Assembly: GCA_047967505.1 (NCBI GenBank) | Contig: CM106538.1 | Reading direction: 5' to 3' (one strand) | Origin: Dipteris shenzhenensis | Taxonomy: Eukaryota > Polypodiophyta > Polypodiopsida > Gleicheniales | DNA length: 64,000 nucleotides | Shown: piece by piece, positions 54,002 to 63,434 of the stretch | Numbering within the stretch: the stretch's first letter is position 1 | Layout of the letters: each line of letters starts with the position of its first letter | Position numbers and translations under genes: made by a program | Notes under the pieces: generated by a model | The model's database searches: none | The model's input: the letters and a program-made list of their open reading frames with translations, nothing else | Told to the model about the DNA's origin: nothing

Positions 54002-55767
54002 CTAGTCAAGAAGTAGGCGGGAGACAAAAGGGCAGCCAGGCAAAGTGCTGTTAGTGCAGCCAAAAAGGAAATCCCATTGATCAAGTTGCCAATGACCAAT
54101 CGCATAAATACTGATATGATTGACTGGAGATCTAATCATAAGAGCCCAAGGCTGATCACCTTGCAGAAATTGCAGCAACATTTTCTCCCTATGGGCAAGG
54201 ATATGCATGTGAATATCTGTGGTGTTCAATCCACCATGCATCTTGGGAGAACAAATGTGATGCATGGGAAGTAGCCTGAGACTTTTTCTTCCATGTTTGG
54301 ATTGCGAGAAGATTTCCATAAAGACAGACATGAAAGATGTAAGATCTGTCTTAGTGAACATGATAAATGGCAAGTAAAATTGAATATATTCCACAAGGAT
54401 GGACTGCACTATTTGAAGACGAACGTGCAAAGGCCAGGTTGCCAGTTTCCAATACTCAAGCTTTTTTTGAAGCTTAGCGAAAACCCAATCAGTTTGTTGT
54501 CGGCGAGTAAGTTCCCACCCCAAAGGGTAACCAAGATGATGAACAAATTGAGTGGGTGGAATGATATTCCCGGGCCATAAGAGACTATGCCAGTCTTTGG
54601 AATGCAAAGGGAGCAGCTTAGACTTCTGAAAATTAACATGAAGACCAGGTGCCAAACCATAAACGGAGAGGGCCTGCATCAAGGCACCAAGATCTTGGGG
54701 TGCATTCTTTGGGGTAAAGAAAGAATCATTAGCATAAAGAAAGAATCATCAGCATAAGCTTGAGCAACCATGCTGTGATTAGCATCCAATTCCAAGCCAT
54801 GAAGTGATCCTGTAGCCACAAGATGATCAATATATTGCAGCATAGGATGAGTAGCAATGGCATATAGTAAAGCACCTAGAGGGCATCCTTGGCGGACCGA
54901 ACAACGAAGAGTCCACTCATTAGAGATATCTCCAGAAAGAATGCAAGCCGCATTGCTATCTTTGTAAAGCCAGTAAATAACGTGCTGCATTTTTTGTCCA
55001 AACCCCAAAGCTCACATAGTTTGCGAGATGAAATCCCATTGAACTGTGTCAAAGGCTTTTGCAATATCTACCTGCAAGAGTAGAACATCCTGTTGCGTGT
55101 ATTTGGCATATTCAATCCCAATATAAGCATTGGCAATGTTATCTGTGATATGGCGATGTGGAACAAAGCCATATTGGGAGGGATGCAACCCATTATGCAA
55201 ATAACCTTTAATATGATCAACCACCATTTTGGCAATGATCTTGTAAATGACTGGCATGAGCGTGATTGGCCTCCAATTACCAAGTGAATCACATAGCTGC
55301 TTCTTTGGAATCAGCTTGAGAAGACCCTTTTTCCATGGCACAGGCATTTGCTGATTTTGCCATGCTGCATTTACCATTTGCAGCAAGGTGAATTTAAGAA
55401 GATCCCAGAAAGCAAGAAAGAATTCAACAGTGAGACCATCCCATCCTGGAGATTTCCATCTGCCACAGGATCTTAGTTCATCAGACAATTCCCTTTCAGT
55501 GAAGGGATGTTCAAGTTCCAAAGCCTGAGCATCAGACATAATTGGATGAACATGCTGCAAAAGAAGCTGACGTGCAGACACGACGCGAAGAGAAAAAGTA
55601 TCCACATGCCTAAAATGAGTGGAGAAGTGATGCACACATAAATCAGCAAGCTCTGAACAAGATGTTGAGTAAGAACCATCAGGCATCTGGATCCGACAGA
55701 TATTGGTAGCCTGTCTTTTGTAGTGTAAGCTCTTAAAAAATTGCTTGGAAGAGCAGTCTGTATCCAA
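54002..55767 (-). pseudogene. LINE C reverse transcriptase
   Basis: The minus strand encodes, from 55767, the RT entry (SPGWDGLTVEFFLAFWDLLK, KGLLKLIPKKQ, NWRPITLMPVIYKIIAKMV, YGFVPHRHITDNI). The first catalytic block is LQVDIAKAFDTVQWDFI. A TGA near 55010 interrupts it; then come RQGCPLGALLYAI and AQAYADDSFF (catalytic YADD). Directly after YADD a 20 bp tandem duplication (54714-54753) shifts the frame. The sequence resumes at 54682 with MMQALSVYGLAPGLHVNFQK. RT primes on the nicked target to copy LINE RNA. Confidence 0.92.
54714..54753 (-). repeat. 20 bp tandem duplication that shifts the LINE C RT frame
   Basis: The unit TAAAGAAAGAATCAT(T/C)AGCA is present twice in tandem. Skipping one copy restores continuity between the YADD segment and the downstream RT frame, so the duplication is the cause of the shift. 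Confidence 0.9.
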
Positions 55768-56468
55768 AAAAGCTCGTTGTCTGGATCGGGTTTCCCATTT
55801 AGCAAGCTTTCAGTGATCATTGGATTGAAGAGAGAATTGAGCCTGACATAAGAGCATGCTTTCCTCTGAAGACAAATGGCGTGAAGATGAGCAAGCTCAG
55901 TCAAACTCTGACAAGTAAATTTGGCATGTGCTACAGTCTCCCTTGTGGCTTGCATATAGGATTTGCCATAATCCCTTATAACTGCTTGCATCCGAGCAAC
56001 AAAAGCCTGCTAGGCATAATCCAAACCAATGTGTATCTGACGAGAGAGAGGCTGAATAGCATAAGAGACCAAAGCTTTGAAGTCAGCATGCTCCAGATAA
56101 CTATTATTAATCAGCAAAAGCCTTTGGCAAGGCAATCTGTCAGTGGGAAATTCATGTAAGGAAAGCCTCAACCAAAGAGGAGCATGATACGAATGTGTGA
56201 AAGCATGATCAATCCAAATTTGATGAGTAAAGGCCTCACAATGCTGTGGATCAACTTGATACCATTTGTCCAAGCGTGCCCGATAAGAAGATCGAGCATT
56301 ATGCTGAAAGGTATAGCCCGGAAGCATGGGCTGTAATTCCTTCCAGAGATAAACTAGGCGCAACTGAAGCAAAAAATCAAACCATGCCTGTGTTTCAGAA
56401 GCCAACATATGAGTGTGGCCTAAGGTGTTGTCACCCGATTGAGGGGCATTATTAAAGTCACCACAAAT
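55768..56468 (-). pseudogene. LINE C endonuclease C-terminal half and linker
   Basis: The frame from 56477 begins MCFICGDFNNAPQ (the GDFN motif of APE-type nucleases) and runs to DHAFTHSYHAPLWLRL. There the usual SDHxP loop reads SYHAP, so the aspartate is replaced. The linker to RT follows in the same strand, with a stop near 55815 and the block KLAKWETRSRQRAFLDTDCS at about 55740. The first half of the endonuclease is absent because of 5' truncation. Confidence 0.85.
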
Positions 56469-56484
56469 GAAGCACATGACTCAC
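56469..56484 (+). repeat. Target-site duplication of LINE C, right copy
   Basis: Identical to 52951-52966. Confidence 0.95.
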
Positions 56485-57606
56485 ACAAAAGAGTGGTTTG
56501 AAGAAATCAAACCTGTTCTTGGCAGAGGGGTTACTTTGCCAATGATGCCACTTAGGGCATCACAGGAGTGGGAGATGTTCCCATCCTTCTGGATTCAGGA
56601 AAGAAAAAGTATATCCGTGATGTCTGGAATGTTCCTGACTTGAGGAAAAACCTTGTTTCCATTTCATCCATGGCTCATGATCAGGACATGTTTTGTGGAA
56701 TTCCAGGATGATCAATGCTGGATCAAGGATCCAAAGAAAGGGTATGAGATTGTGGCTACAGGTTCTTATGGAATAGCATGGGTCTTTACAAGCTTGATGC
56801 TCAGCCTTATAATCAGCATGCTATGGCTGTCTCTTCCTCTACGCCAGGTGATTTATGGCCTGCCAGGTTTGGTCATGCACATCACAGAGCTTTGGCATAT
56901 TTGCATGATCATAATATGGTTGAAGGATTGCCAAAATTGCTCAAGAGGTGTGTGAAGCTTGTGCTGTTGGAAAGTTGCATCGCCTACTGTTCCAAAAGGA
57001 TGGTCCAGGGCCAGTAAGAGCACAAAGGGTCTTGCAAATTGTGCATGATGATGTTTATAGACCAATGAATGTCACAGCCCATAGAGGGTATCGGTATTTT
57101 GTCACATTCATTGATGATTATTCTAGTTTCACTTGGATCTTTCTCATGAAAAGCAAATCTAAAGTGTTCAATTGGTAACAACATTGGCTGAGAACCAAAC
57201 CAATTCTAGAATTGGAACAATTAATTCAGACAAAGGGGGAGAGTATACTTCACATGCTTTTGAGAGATACTTGAAGGAGCATGGGATAAAGCATCACAAA
57301 ACAGTGCCATACATGCCTCAGCATAATCGGATTGCAGAGAGGAAGAATAGGACTCTCATGGAGATGACACGGTGTATGCTGAAATTTAAGAGAATGTCAA
57401 AAGCATTTTGGACATATATTCAAAATAGCTGTCCTACACAACCATTGGTTGACAGGACTCCTTTTGAGGCATTTTATGGGTTCAAGCCCAAGGTGAATCA
57501 CTTCAGAGTGTTTGGGTCTGTTGCATATGCTTTGGTACTAGTTGAGAAGCGATCCAAGCTTGATGATAAGAGCATCAAATGCATGTTTGTGGGGTATAGG
57601 AATGAA
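56485..57606 (+). pseudogene. Copia D integrase
   Basis: After LINE C the copia reading resumes with KRVWFEEIKP-like sequence. The zinc region is at about 56850-56990 (RFGHAHHRALAYLHDHNMVE, then CEACAVGKLHR). The catalytic core follows: VLQIVHDDVYRPMNVTAHRG with FIDDYSSFTWIFLMKSKSK (first Asp region), INSDKGGEYTSHAFE (second Asp), IAERKNRTLMEMTRCML (Glu). It continues into the post-core block TPFEAFYGFKPKVNHFRVFG and CMFVGYRNE, where a short retroposon is inserted. Frame shifts near 56680, 56940 and 57170 disable it. Confidence 0.88.
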
Positions 57607-57925
57607 ACCCTTCCCAGGCTATGGCACGTATTTGGACCGACACAGTACACACTCTGATGGCCATATGGGCGAGCATGCAGGGATCCTCCAGAGCAGCCAC
57701 TGCCAGGAGAGTTACTTTTTTCAGAGTTTGGAGAGGATCTCCTTTCTTCTCTGAGTCTCCCTTAGGGGTGAGATGGCATTTTCAGCCTCTGCCTTGGTTT
57801 TTTATTAGCTCATTTTGAGCTGTTTTTTTTTTCCTCATGCATTGCATGATGTACTCCCGCATTTGAGCTTGCTCTTGCAGTTTTCATTTATACTTAATGA
57901 AGTAATTTTCTTGCAAAAAAAAAAA
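57607..57925 (+). mobile_element. Short A-tailed retroposon (~319 bp), copy 1
   Basis: It starts ACCCTTCCCA and ends TTAATGAAGTAATTTTCTTG plus a CA(11)-type tail. It interrupts the copia D block VGYRNE...ALGFMI. About 300 bases match 62529-62840 closely, with the same start and the same tail region. An internal frame (MAIWASMQGSSRAATARRVT) resembles the C-terminal end of plant L1 ORF2, so it may be an L1 3' fragment or a SINE with an L1-like tail. No clear target duplication is seen at this copy. Confidence 0.75.
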
Positions 57926-58674
57926 GCCGAGGCTTTAGGCTTTATGATCCAGCCATAAGGAAAGTAATCATAAGCAGAGATGTTTTGTTTGTAGAGCATG
58001 ATAGCATGCAGCCCATCAGTGAGGAGTTGCCTCCGTATGATGATACACCTCTGGATATCATTCAGTTTGAGGATGATGCTGATTTGGGTTCTCCAGTTGA
58101 TGTTCCCTCTACCTCTCAGACTCCAGCAGGGTTGCCATATGTTGAGGATTCTTTTCCCTCGAATGTTTCAGATTTTCAGCAGCCTCATGGGGAGGGACAG
58201 CCCAATATTTGGAAGCATTATCAGCGCCGTGCAGAGGATGTTATTCTAGATGCACTTCGAGATTCTATTCCCAGCGGGACATCTGAGAATTCAGTTCCTA
58301 GATGGGCTAGGTTGACAATTGCAGATGCTAAAGATCAGCCTGTATCTGGGAGAACCAGGGCTGGCACTCAGAATGCTAAGAAGCAGGTGAATTTTGCTCT
58401 CATGAACAAAGTGATGGAAGCGGAAACTGAGCCTCAGCGTTTTGAATATGCTCAGGGCAATCCAGTATGGCAGAAAGCCATGGAAGCTGAGATTAGATCC
58501 ATTCAGAAAAGAATGCTACATGTGACTTAATTGATGCGCCCATTGGCAAGAATGTGGTTGGCACCAAATGGATCTACAAAATAAAGTATCATGTAGATGG
58601 TACAATGGAGAAGTACAAATCCCGTTTAGTTGCCAAGGGGTATGCACAAGAAGGAGGATAGATTATAAGGAGAC
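57926..58674 (+). pseudogene. Copia D linker and start of reverse transcriptase
   Basis: After the retroposon the copia frame continues (RLYDP-like, then MFVEHDSMQPISEELPPYDD) as a 181-codon acidic linker to 58530. A one-base shift leads to CDLIDAPIGKNVVGTKWIYK, IKYHVDGTMEKYKSRLVAKG and YAQEGG. That is the first RT block of copia elements (WxxKxKxxxDGxxxRyKARLVAkGy). It is cut by LINE B in the YKETF motif at 58674. Confidence 0.88.
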
Positions 58675-59704
58675 TTTTTTTTTTTTTGGGCAAAGAAAGG
58701 AACCTTATATTAATGCTTGAAAGACTTCATACAAAACAACTGCCCCAAAGGTGCTGAGTATGGAATAACTGGAAAAAGGCTGAAAGAAAAACCGACGTGT
58801 TCTTCCAGAGAAACACAGCTCACTGCCTAGGGGATCTCTGGTACTGGGTCTAATAGCCAGGTGGGGGACTATACAATCAGCGAATCCCTCGCGGAGTGAA
58901 AATGTAAAAAACTCCTGCAGGCCAAGCCTTGTAGAATCGAGCACGCCTCACGACGGTCACCCTAGAGCATGGGGTCCCATGCTCCCAAGTGGAGCGGAGT
59001 GTATAGATGATATCTTGCCAGATGGCGACCAAGGTAGCCGAGGGTGGCACCGGATGCTCACCCATCACAAGATTGCAACGAGCAACCCAAATTTTCCACA
59101 CAGTGATAGTGGATACTACCTCCCATATGCTGCCCTCAATCCTCTGAATGCTCTGACCATGTATCCGGTAAAGCTGGGGAGATCTTATCAATCTGGAACG
59201 CCTATCCTCGCTCAGTCAATCAGGCCACCATCCCCCAAGTGTAGTCCCTCTGACGACTCTGCATACGGGTCATAATCCTGAGCCTCCATCTGAATCCTCG
59301 CTGCGCGACGACAGCTCGTGAGGCAATGCGGGATCGTTTTCAGAAAACCAGCAGAGCAACAGTGACATTGTCCCTCCAATTGCATCTGCTCCAACCATGG
59401 GCCGATGGGCAAGCCTTCGTGGGCGGCCAACCATAAGAACTAGGATATCTTCCTTGGTCGCAAACTGGACCATGACCACGTTGAAAACCTGGAACGGACA
59501 TCTTGGGACACTGTCTGGACCTCCCAATGCCTCTCCCTCGAAGGGGTCTACATTGAAGAGTCCATCTAAAACCTCATGCGGCCCTTCTTGCCACAATGGT
59601 AACACTCTCTGGACCACCCAATGCCTCTCTCTCGAAGGGGTCTACATCGAAGAGTCCATCTGAAACCTCATGCGGCCCTTCTTGCCACAATGGTAACACT
59701 CAAT
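58675..59704 (-). mobile_element. LINE B: ~1 kb 5'-truncated L1-type element
   Basis: The T-run at 58675-58687 is the A-tail of a minus-strand element. The minus strand reads the ORF2 end (VSTITVWKIWVARCNLVMGE, IWQDIIYTLRSTWEHGTPCS) and a zf-RVT block (CHCCSAGFLKTIPHCLTSCR). It matches the 3' end of the LINE at 10410 (same family) and is less decayed. Its 5' side carries a two-copy 94 bp duplication. No matching target duplication was found at the right end, so truncation or later rearrangement is likely. Confidence 0.88.
59517..59704 (-). repeat. Two-copy tandem duplication, 94 bp period, at LINE B 5' end
   Basis: GGACC(T/A)CCCAATGCCTCTC through GCCACAATGGTAACACTC is present at 59517-59610 and 59611-59704 with a few differences. 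The LINE at 10410 has this stretch once (about 11285-11360). Confidence 0.92.
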
Positions 59705-59829
59705 GTTCTGTGCCTTGGATTTGCTACAAGACTTTCCTCTTTCTTGGGTTTTCCCCCTAAACTGTGATTTGCTCCTTTGAACATTTAACGTTGCATCCTG
59801 CTTGCTGATTTCGTTTTTTTTGAAAAGAG

Positions 59830-60551
59830 GTTGTAATGCAATTGAACCTTCTATAGAGAAACAATAGGGTTTGCAGTGGAGCGATCAAAAATAGATGATA
59901 CTCAGACACAACTGAAGAACGGAACTCAGAAAACATAGTGCCTATTTGGTAATATGAAAAACCGAATACAAGAACCTCAAGCCGTCATGATTCAAGGACC
60001 GTCGCTGAGGTGAATCAGAAAGATGATTCCATGTAGAGAACAGTAGAAAAGATAGCAGCAGAGGGAGCGAAACGCAGTCCTCCGTGTAGCTTGATGATGA
60101 CGAAGATGATGAAGAGCTGGAGCTGCCCTAGAGGTAGGAGAGGATGGCAGCAGATGAAGAGGAGAAATGTGGAAGCTTGTCAGGCAGCAGTTAGGAGCAG
60201 ATCTGGAGCAGCAGCTGGAGGTTCAGGGCTAGATCTGAAGGAGAGGAATAGAGAGATAGAGGAGTTGGGGCAGAGCTGGAGCAGAGGAGTAGATCTGGAG
60301 CAGGAGGGGCTGCAGCAAAGGATGGAGGAGGTGAGGAGCAGCTGCAGGTCCAGTCCACTGAGAGTGAGGGGGTAGGGAGTCTTTTATAGGCCTGACCTAG
60401 GAGGTCAGCCAGCTGGTCGGTGGACCGGCCAGTTGGTCGGCCAGCTGGTTGGTGGGCTGGCCAGCTGGTCGGCCTGATTTTGGCCGATAGCATGGCCCTG
60501 TTGGCTGCTGGTTTGTTTGCCCCTAAATTGGGGATTGTAGTTGCTTAACAC
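59830..60551 (-). repeat. LTR-like unit with promoter (~720 bp), minus strand
   Basis: On the minus strand a purine tract (GAGAGGGGG) is followed by TGTTAAGCAACTACAATCCCC, a typical polypurine-tract/LTR junction. A TATAAAAGACTCC box lies at about 60380 and CT-rich sequence follows. A plausible CA end (GCATTACA) lies near 59830. No partner LTR and no pol were recognised nearby, so it is a 3' LTR of a truncated element or a solo LTR. It does not match the G1, G2 or G3 LTRs. Confidence 0.55.
60402..60480. repeat. Tandem CAGCTGGTCGGTGG-type repeat
   Basis: CCAGCTGGTCGG, CCAGTTGGTCGG and CCAGCTGGTTGG alternate with GGACCGG or GGCTGG in a 4-5 unit array of about 16-20 bases per unit, upstream of the TATA box of the LTR-like unit. 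Confidence 0.85.
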
Positions 60552-61364
60552 CCCCTCTCAATTGCCAATTTGGAGGGGCAGACATTGTGTGCTTGGAGCT
60601 TCGTGTAGAGATGTCGACGGTGGCTATCCCTGCGAAATGCCCAAGAGATGCAATGCAAAAATGCAGAGGTCACAAGAGGAGTGCCCTTGCAAGGGAATTG
60701 TTCACTTCCTCAAGTGCCTTAGTTACATGTATGATCAACAGAAATAAGAACACTGTGAAGCTCGAGAGAATAAGCCACCCCCTCTCACCGCTGAAAGGTG
60801 GAGGGAAAAGCAAAGGTAAAGAACAGATATGTCGTAGCAGCACTGATAATCCAGAGATGGTGGGATTCCGCCAAAGGAAGAGGTCGTAGCTGAACAGTGA
60901 GCCAGTGTGTGCCCGATCTTGGACCTCGGGAGAGAGGAGTCTACCCCACCTCCATGTTGGACAAGATTCGAAACAACAGTCATCAAGACACATTTGAACA
61001 GAAAGGGTCCCGCCTAGGGAGAACTTGTAGATCTTGGAAGTCGATGCCGATGGTGGTAGAGGTGAAGGATCATGACCTCCTTGTTCGAAGGAATGGGGAG
61101 GGTCAAGCCTGAAACCGAAAAGGGAGGGAGGGATGGGAGTAGAAGATGGAGGTTAGAAAGGGAGGGATGGGAGTAGAAGATGGAGTTTAGAAAGGGAGGG
61201 ATGGGAGTAGAAGATGGAGTTTAGAAAGGGAGGGAGGGATGGGAGTAGAAGATGGAGTTCTCTCCCGTAGTGCGCAATAGAATGAAGAGGATTTTGATAT
61301 GTTCATAGGAGTGATGCTCCCCGTACCTATGCCACTAAATTGGGGATTGTAGTTGCTTAACACC
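60552..61364. other. Segment bracketed by 31 bp direct repeats; no gene recognised
   Basis: CTAAATTGGGGATTGTAG with its following TTGCTTAACACC occurs at 60522-60552 and 61334-61364. The copy at 60551 is the start of the LTR-like unit. Between them, 61123-61260 holds four tandem copies of a ~38 base unit (GGGAGGGATGGGAGTAGAAG, ATGGAGTTTAGAAA). Open frames on both strands show no domain. Confidence 0.5.
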
Positions 61365-62118
61365 TTCTAGTACAATCTTTATTGTGAGCAAGTTAAGCTT
61401 TGTAAAACTAATATAATAATTGAAACTAAGTCTTGTAAGAAAATTTGAAGTAAAAATCTATTACAATATGAGGATTTTCTAAAATAAGCTTCTATAGTGA
61501 ATTGTATTTGCTGGGAGCAAATCGTCATGTTTAAAGAAATCAAGAAATAATAATATTAACACCTATGGAGAGAAAAATTGACCAACTACATATATTGGTT
61601 TGATAACTCTCTAGTGTATACTATGAAAGATCATAGTGGTAGGGAGAGAAGCAAGCTAACACTACGAATGGAAAGGAAAGATAACAAGCATAATGGAAAT
61701 GAAATGGAAAGAAAATGAAAGCAATGGACAAGTACTCACATGATACCAAAAGAGCTTGATGTTGACTGATGTGTAAAGACTCAAGACAAGTACAACACTA
61801 TATAGTGTGACACTAGACTCTAGAAAGCCATAGTGTATATGGGATAACTCCCAATATGACACGTGGCATGTCTAGGACTCACTAGACTATAAAACACACC
61901 TAGACCACCTAGAACACTAATTTTAGACTCACTTTGGCTTCATATTCCAACATACTAAACTTACATAAGAAGACAAAATGGCAACATCAACCACACCAAT
62001 CCCAAACAGTTCACACAAAGGCTTGAAGAAATAATAATATTAACACCTGCAGAGAGATAAATGGACCAACTACATATATTAGTTCACACAATGGTATGCC
62101 TATTGAATGTAATTCACC
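61365..62118. other. AT-rich spacer with a ~65 bp direct repeat
   Basis: AGAAATAATAATATTAACACCT, then GACCAACTACATATATT with flanking bases, occurs at about 61540-61605 and 62026-62091, 485 bases apart. No gene is seen between them. Confidence 0.55.
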
Positions 62119-63434
62119 TTGTTGTTCAATAAGAGTTCATTAGGTTATAATATTTATACAAAGCATGATGAGAATGGCAATATAGTTCTCATTGTCTTGT
62201 ATGTTGATGACATCATCATAATTGGTAATAATGAGAAACAAATGAAAGAGGCCAAATATGACCTAAACAGAGCCTTTGATCTTAGCTTTATGCATTACTG
62301 TTCTGGAAATCGAGGTCTATAGAGACTAAGTTAAAATGTTTTTATCCTAATCCAAGACATGAATGAAATTCTCAAATGGTTTAGAATGGAGAATTACAAG
62401 TCAATCAATAGACTAATGAATCCACATGAGAAATTGTCCAAAGATCTACATAGTCATGGAGTAGATGACATCTTATATAGGAAATTTGTAGTTAGCTTGA
62501 TACAATCAAACATAGTGTGTCCAGGTTTACCCTTCCCAAACTATGGCGAGTATTTGGACCGAAACACAGTACACACTCTGATGGCCATTTGGGCGAGCAT
62601 GGAGGGATCCTCTAGAGCAGCCACTGCCAGGAGAGTTATTTTTTTCAAAGTTGGGAGAGGATCTCCTTTCTTCTCTGAGTCTCCTTTAGGGTTGAGATGG
62701 CATTTTCAGCCTCCACCTTGGTTGTTTATTAGCTCATTTTGAGCTGTTTTTTCCTCATGCATTGCATGATGTACTCCCGCATTTGAGCTTGCTCTCACGG
62801 TTTTCATTCATACTTAATGAAGTAATTTTCTTGCAAAAAGAAAAACATAGTGTGTCCAGTCAGTGCAGTATCCCCATATATGGTTGATCAAAAGAAAGCC
62901 ATTAGAAGGCGACCAATAAAATTCTCAGATATGTAAAGGGAAACCTAACTCTACAAAAGAAGCAATGATAAAAATCTATCAGGGTTTATTGATTAGGCAG
63001 GATGCTCAGATGATGAAAGATCTATTACTTCAGGTTGGATTTTACCTGATATCGTGGAGTGGTAAGAAGCAAAGTACTATTGCTTTATCCTCCATAGAGA
63101 TTGAATATAGAGCATCCACTAACATAGCCTGTAAGGCTATCTAGTTGAGGAGGATCTTTAATGATGTTGGGCTTATTCAAAAAAATCAAATTTTGTTATT
63201 GATTGATAATAAAATCTCTACTAATGTGGTCAATGATCTTGTATTTTAAACTTGAACAAAGCACATTGAGATACAACATCACCTTATACATGAAAAGGTA
63301 TTGAGCAATGAAATCTATTGTTCAATACAAGATCAGGTGGTTGATATCCTAACCAAACCTCTTGCGAGGATTAAGCAAGAGAAGTCTTCCAACTGTTGTG
63401 TGTGAAGCCTAATCCATTTTTCATCAAGGAGAAG
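62119..63434 (+). pseudogene. Ty1/copia element E: RT end and RNase H
   Basis: It begins in the copia RT: NIVLIVLYVDDIIIIGNNEK contains an intact YVDD box, followed by LNRAFDLSFMHYCSGN (decayed MxDLGxLxYFLG). Continuation: ILKWFRMENYKSINRLMNPH. A short retroposon (62525-62845) interrupts it. RNase H resumes after it (SGKKQSTIALSSIEIEYRAS, ACKAI, LRRIFNDVGLIQKNQ, TKHIEIQHHLIHEKV, QVVDILTKPLARIK). A purine-rich AAGGAGAAG and then TGTTGG at 63434 mark the 3' LTR start. Stops make it inactive. It is not the missing end of D in any simple way. Confidence 0.82.
62511..62859 (+). mobile_element. Short A-tailed retroposon copy 2 with target duplication
   Basis: The body (62525-62845) is flanked by the 14 bp duplication CATAGTGTGTCCAG (62511-62524, 62846-62859) and ends in AAAAAGAAAAA. 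It matches copy 1 (57607-57925) almost throughout, including ACTCTGATGGCCAT, GAGCATG(C/G)AGGGATCCTC and the tail TACTTAATGAAGTAATTTTC. The duplication proves insertion as a ~321 bp unit by LINE machinery. No polymerase III A/B boxes were evident. Confidence 0.92.

Larger units (their letters stand above)
52967..56468 (-). mobile_element. LINE C: 3.5 kb 5'-truncated L1-type element
   Basis: The minus-strand element has its A-tail as an 11-T run at 52967-52977. Perfect 16 bp target duplications flank it. It is 5'-truncated inside the endonuclease domain. Its ORF2 is much better kept than those of the other LINEs here: long open stretches are broken by only a few stops and frameshifts, so insertion was recent. 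It interrupts the copia D protease just after the HMTH-like motif. Confidence 0.97.
50790..58674 (+). mobile_element. Ty1/copia element D (5' part), itself a host of three insertions
   Basis: The plus-strand order is LTR-like 5' region (50790-51500), leader, gag (51975-52636), zinc-knuckle and protease start (to 52966), LINE C, integrase (56485-57606), short retroposon, then pol up to the start of RT (57926-58674), where LINE B intervenes. It starts with TG directly after GTACA in the G2 gag start region. The remainder of RT, RNase H and the 3' LTR were not found, so the element is truncated or continues beyond recognisable sequence. Confidence 0.8.
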
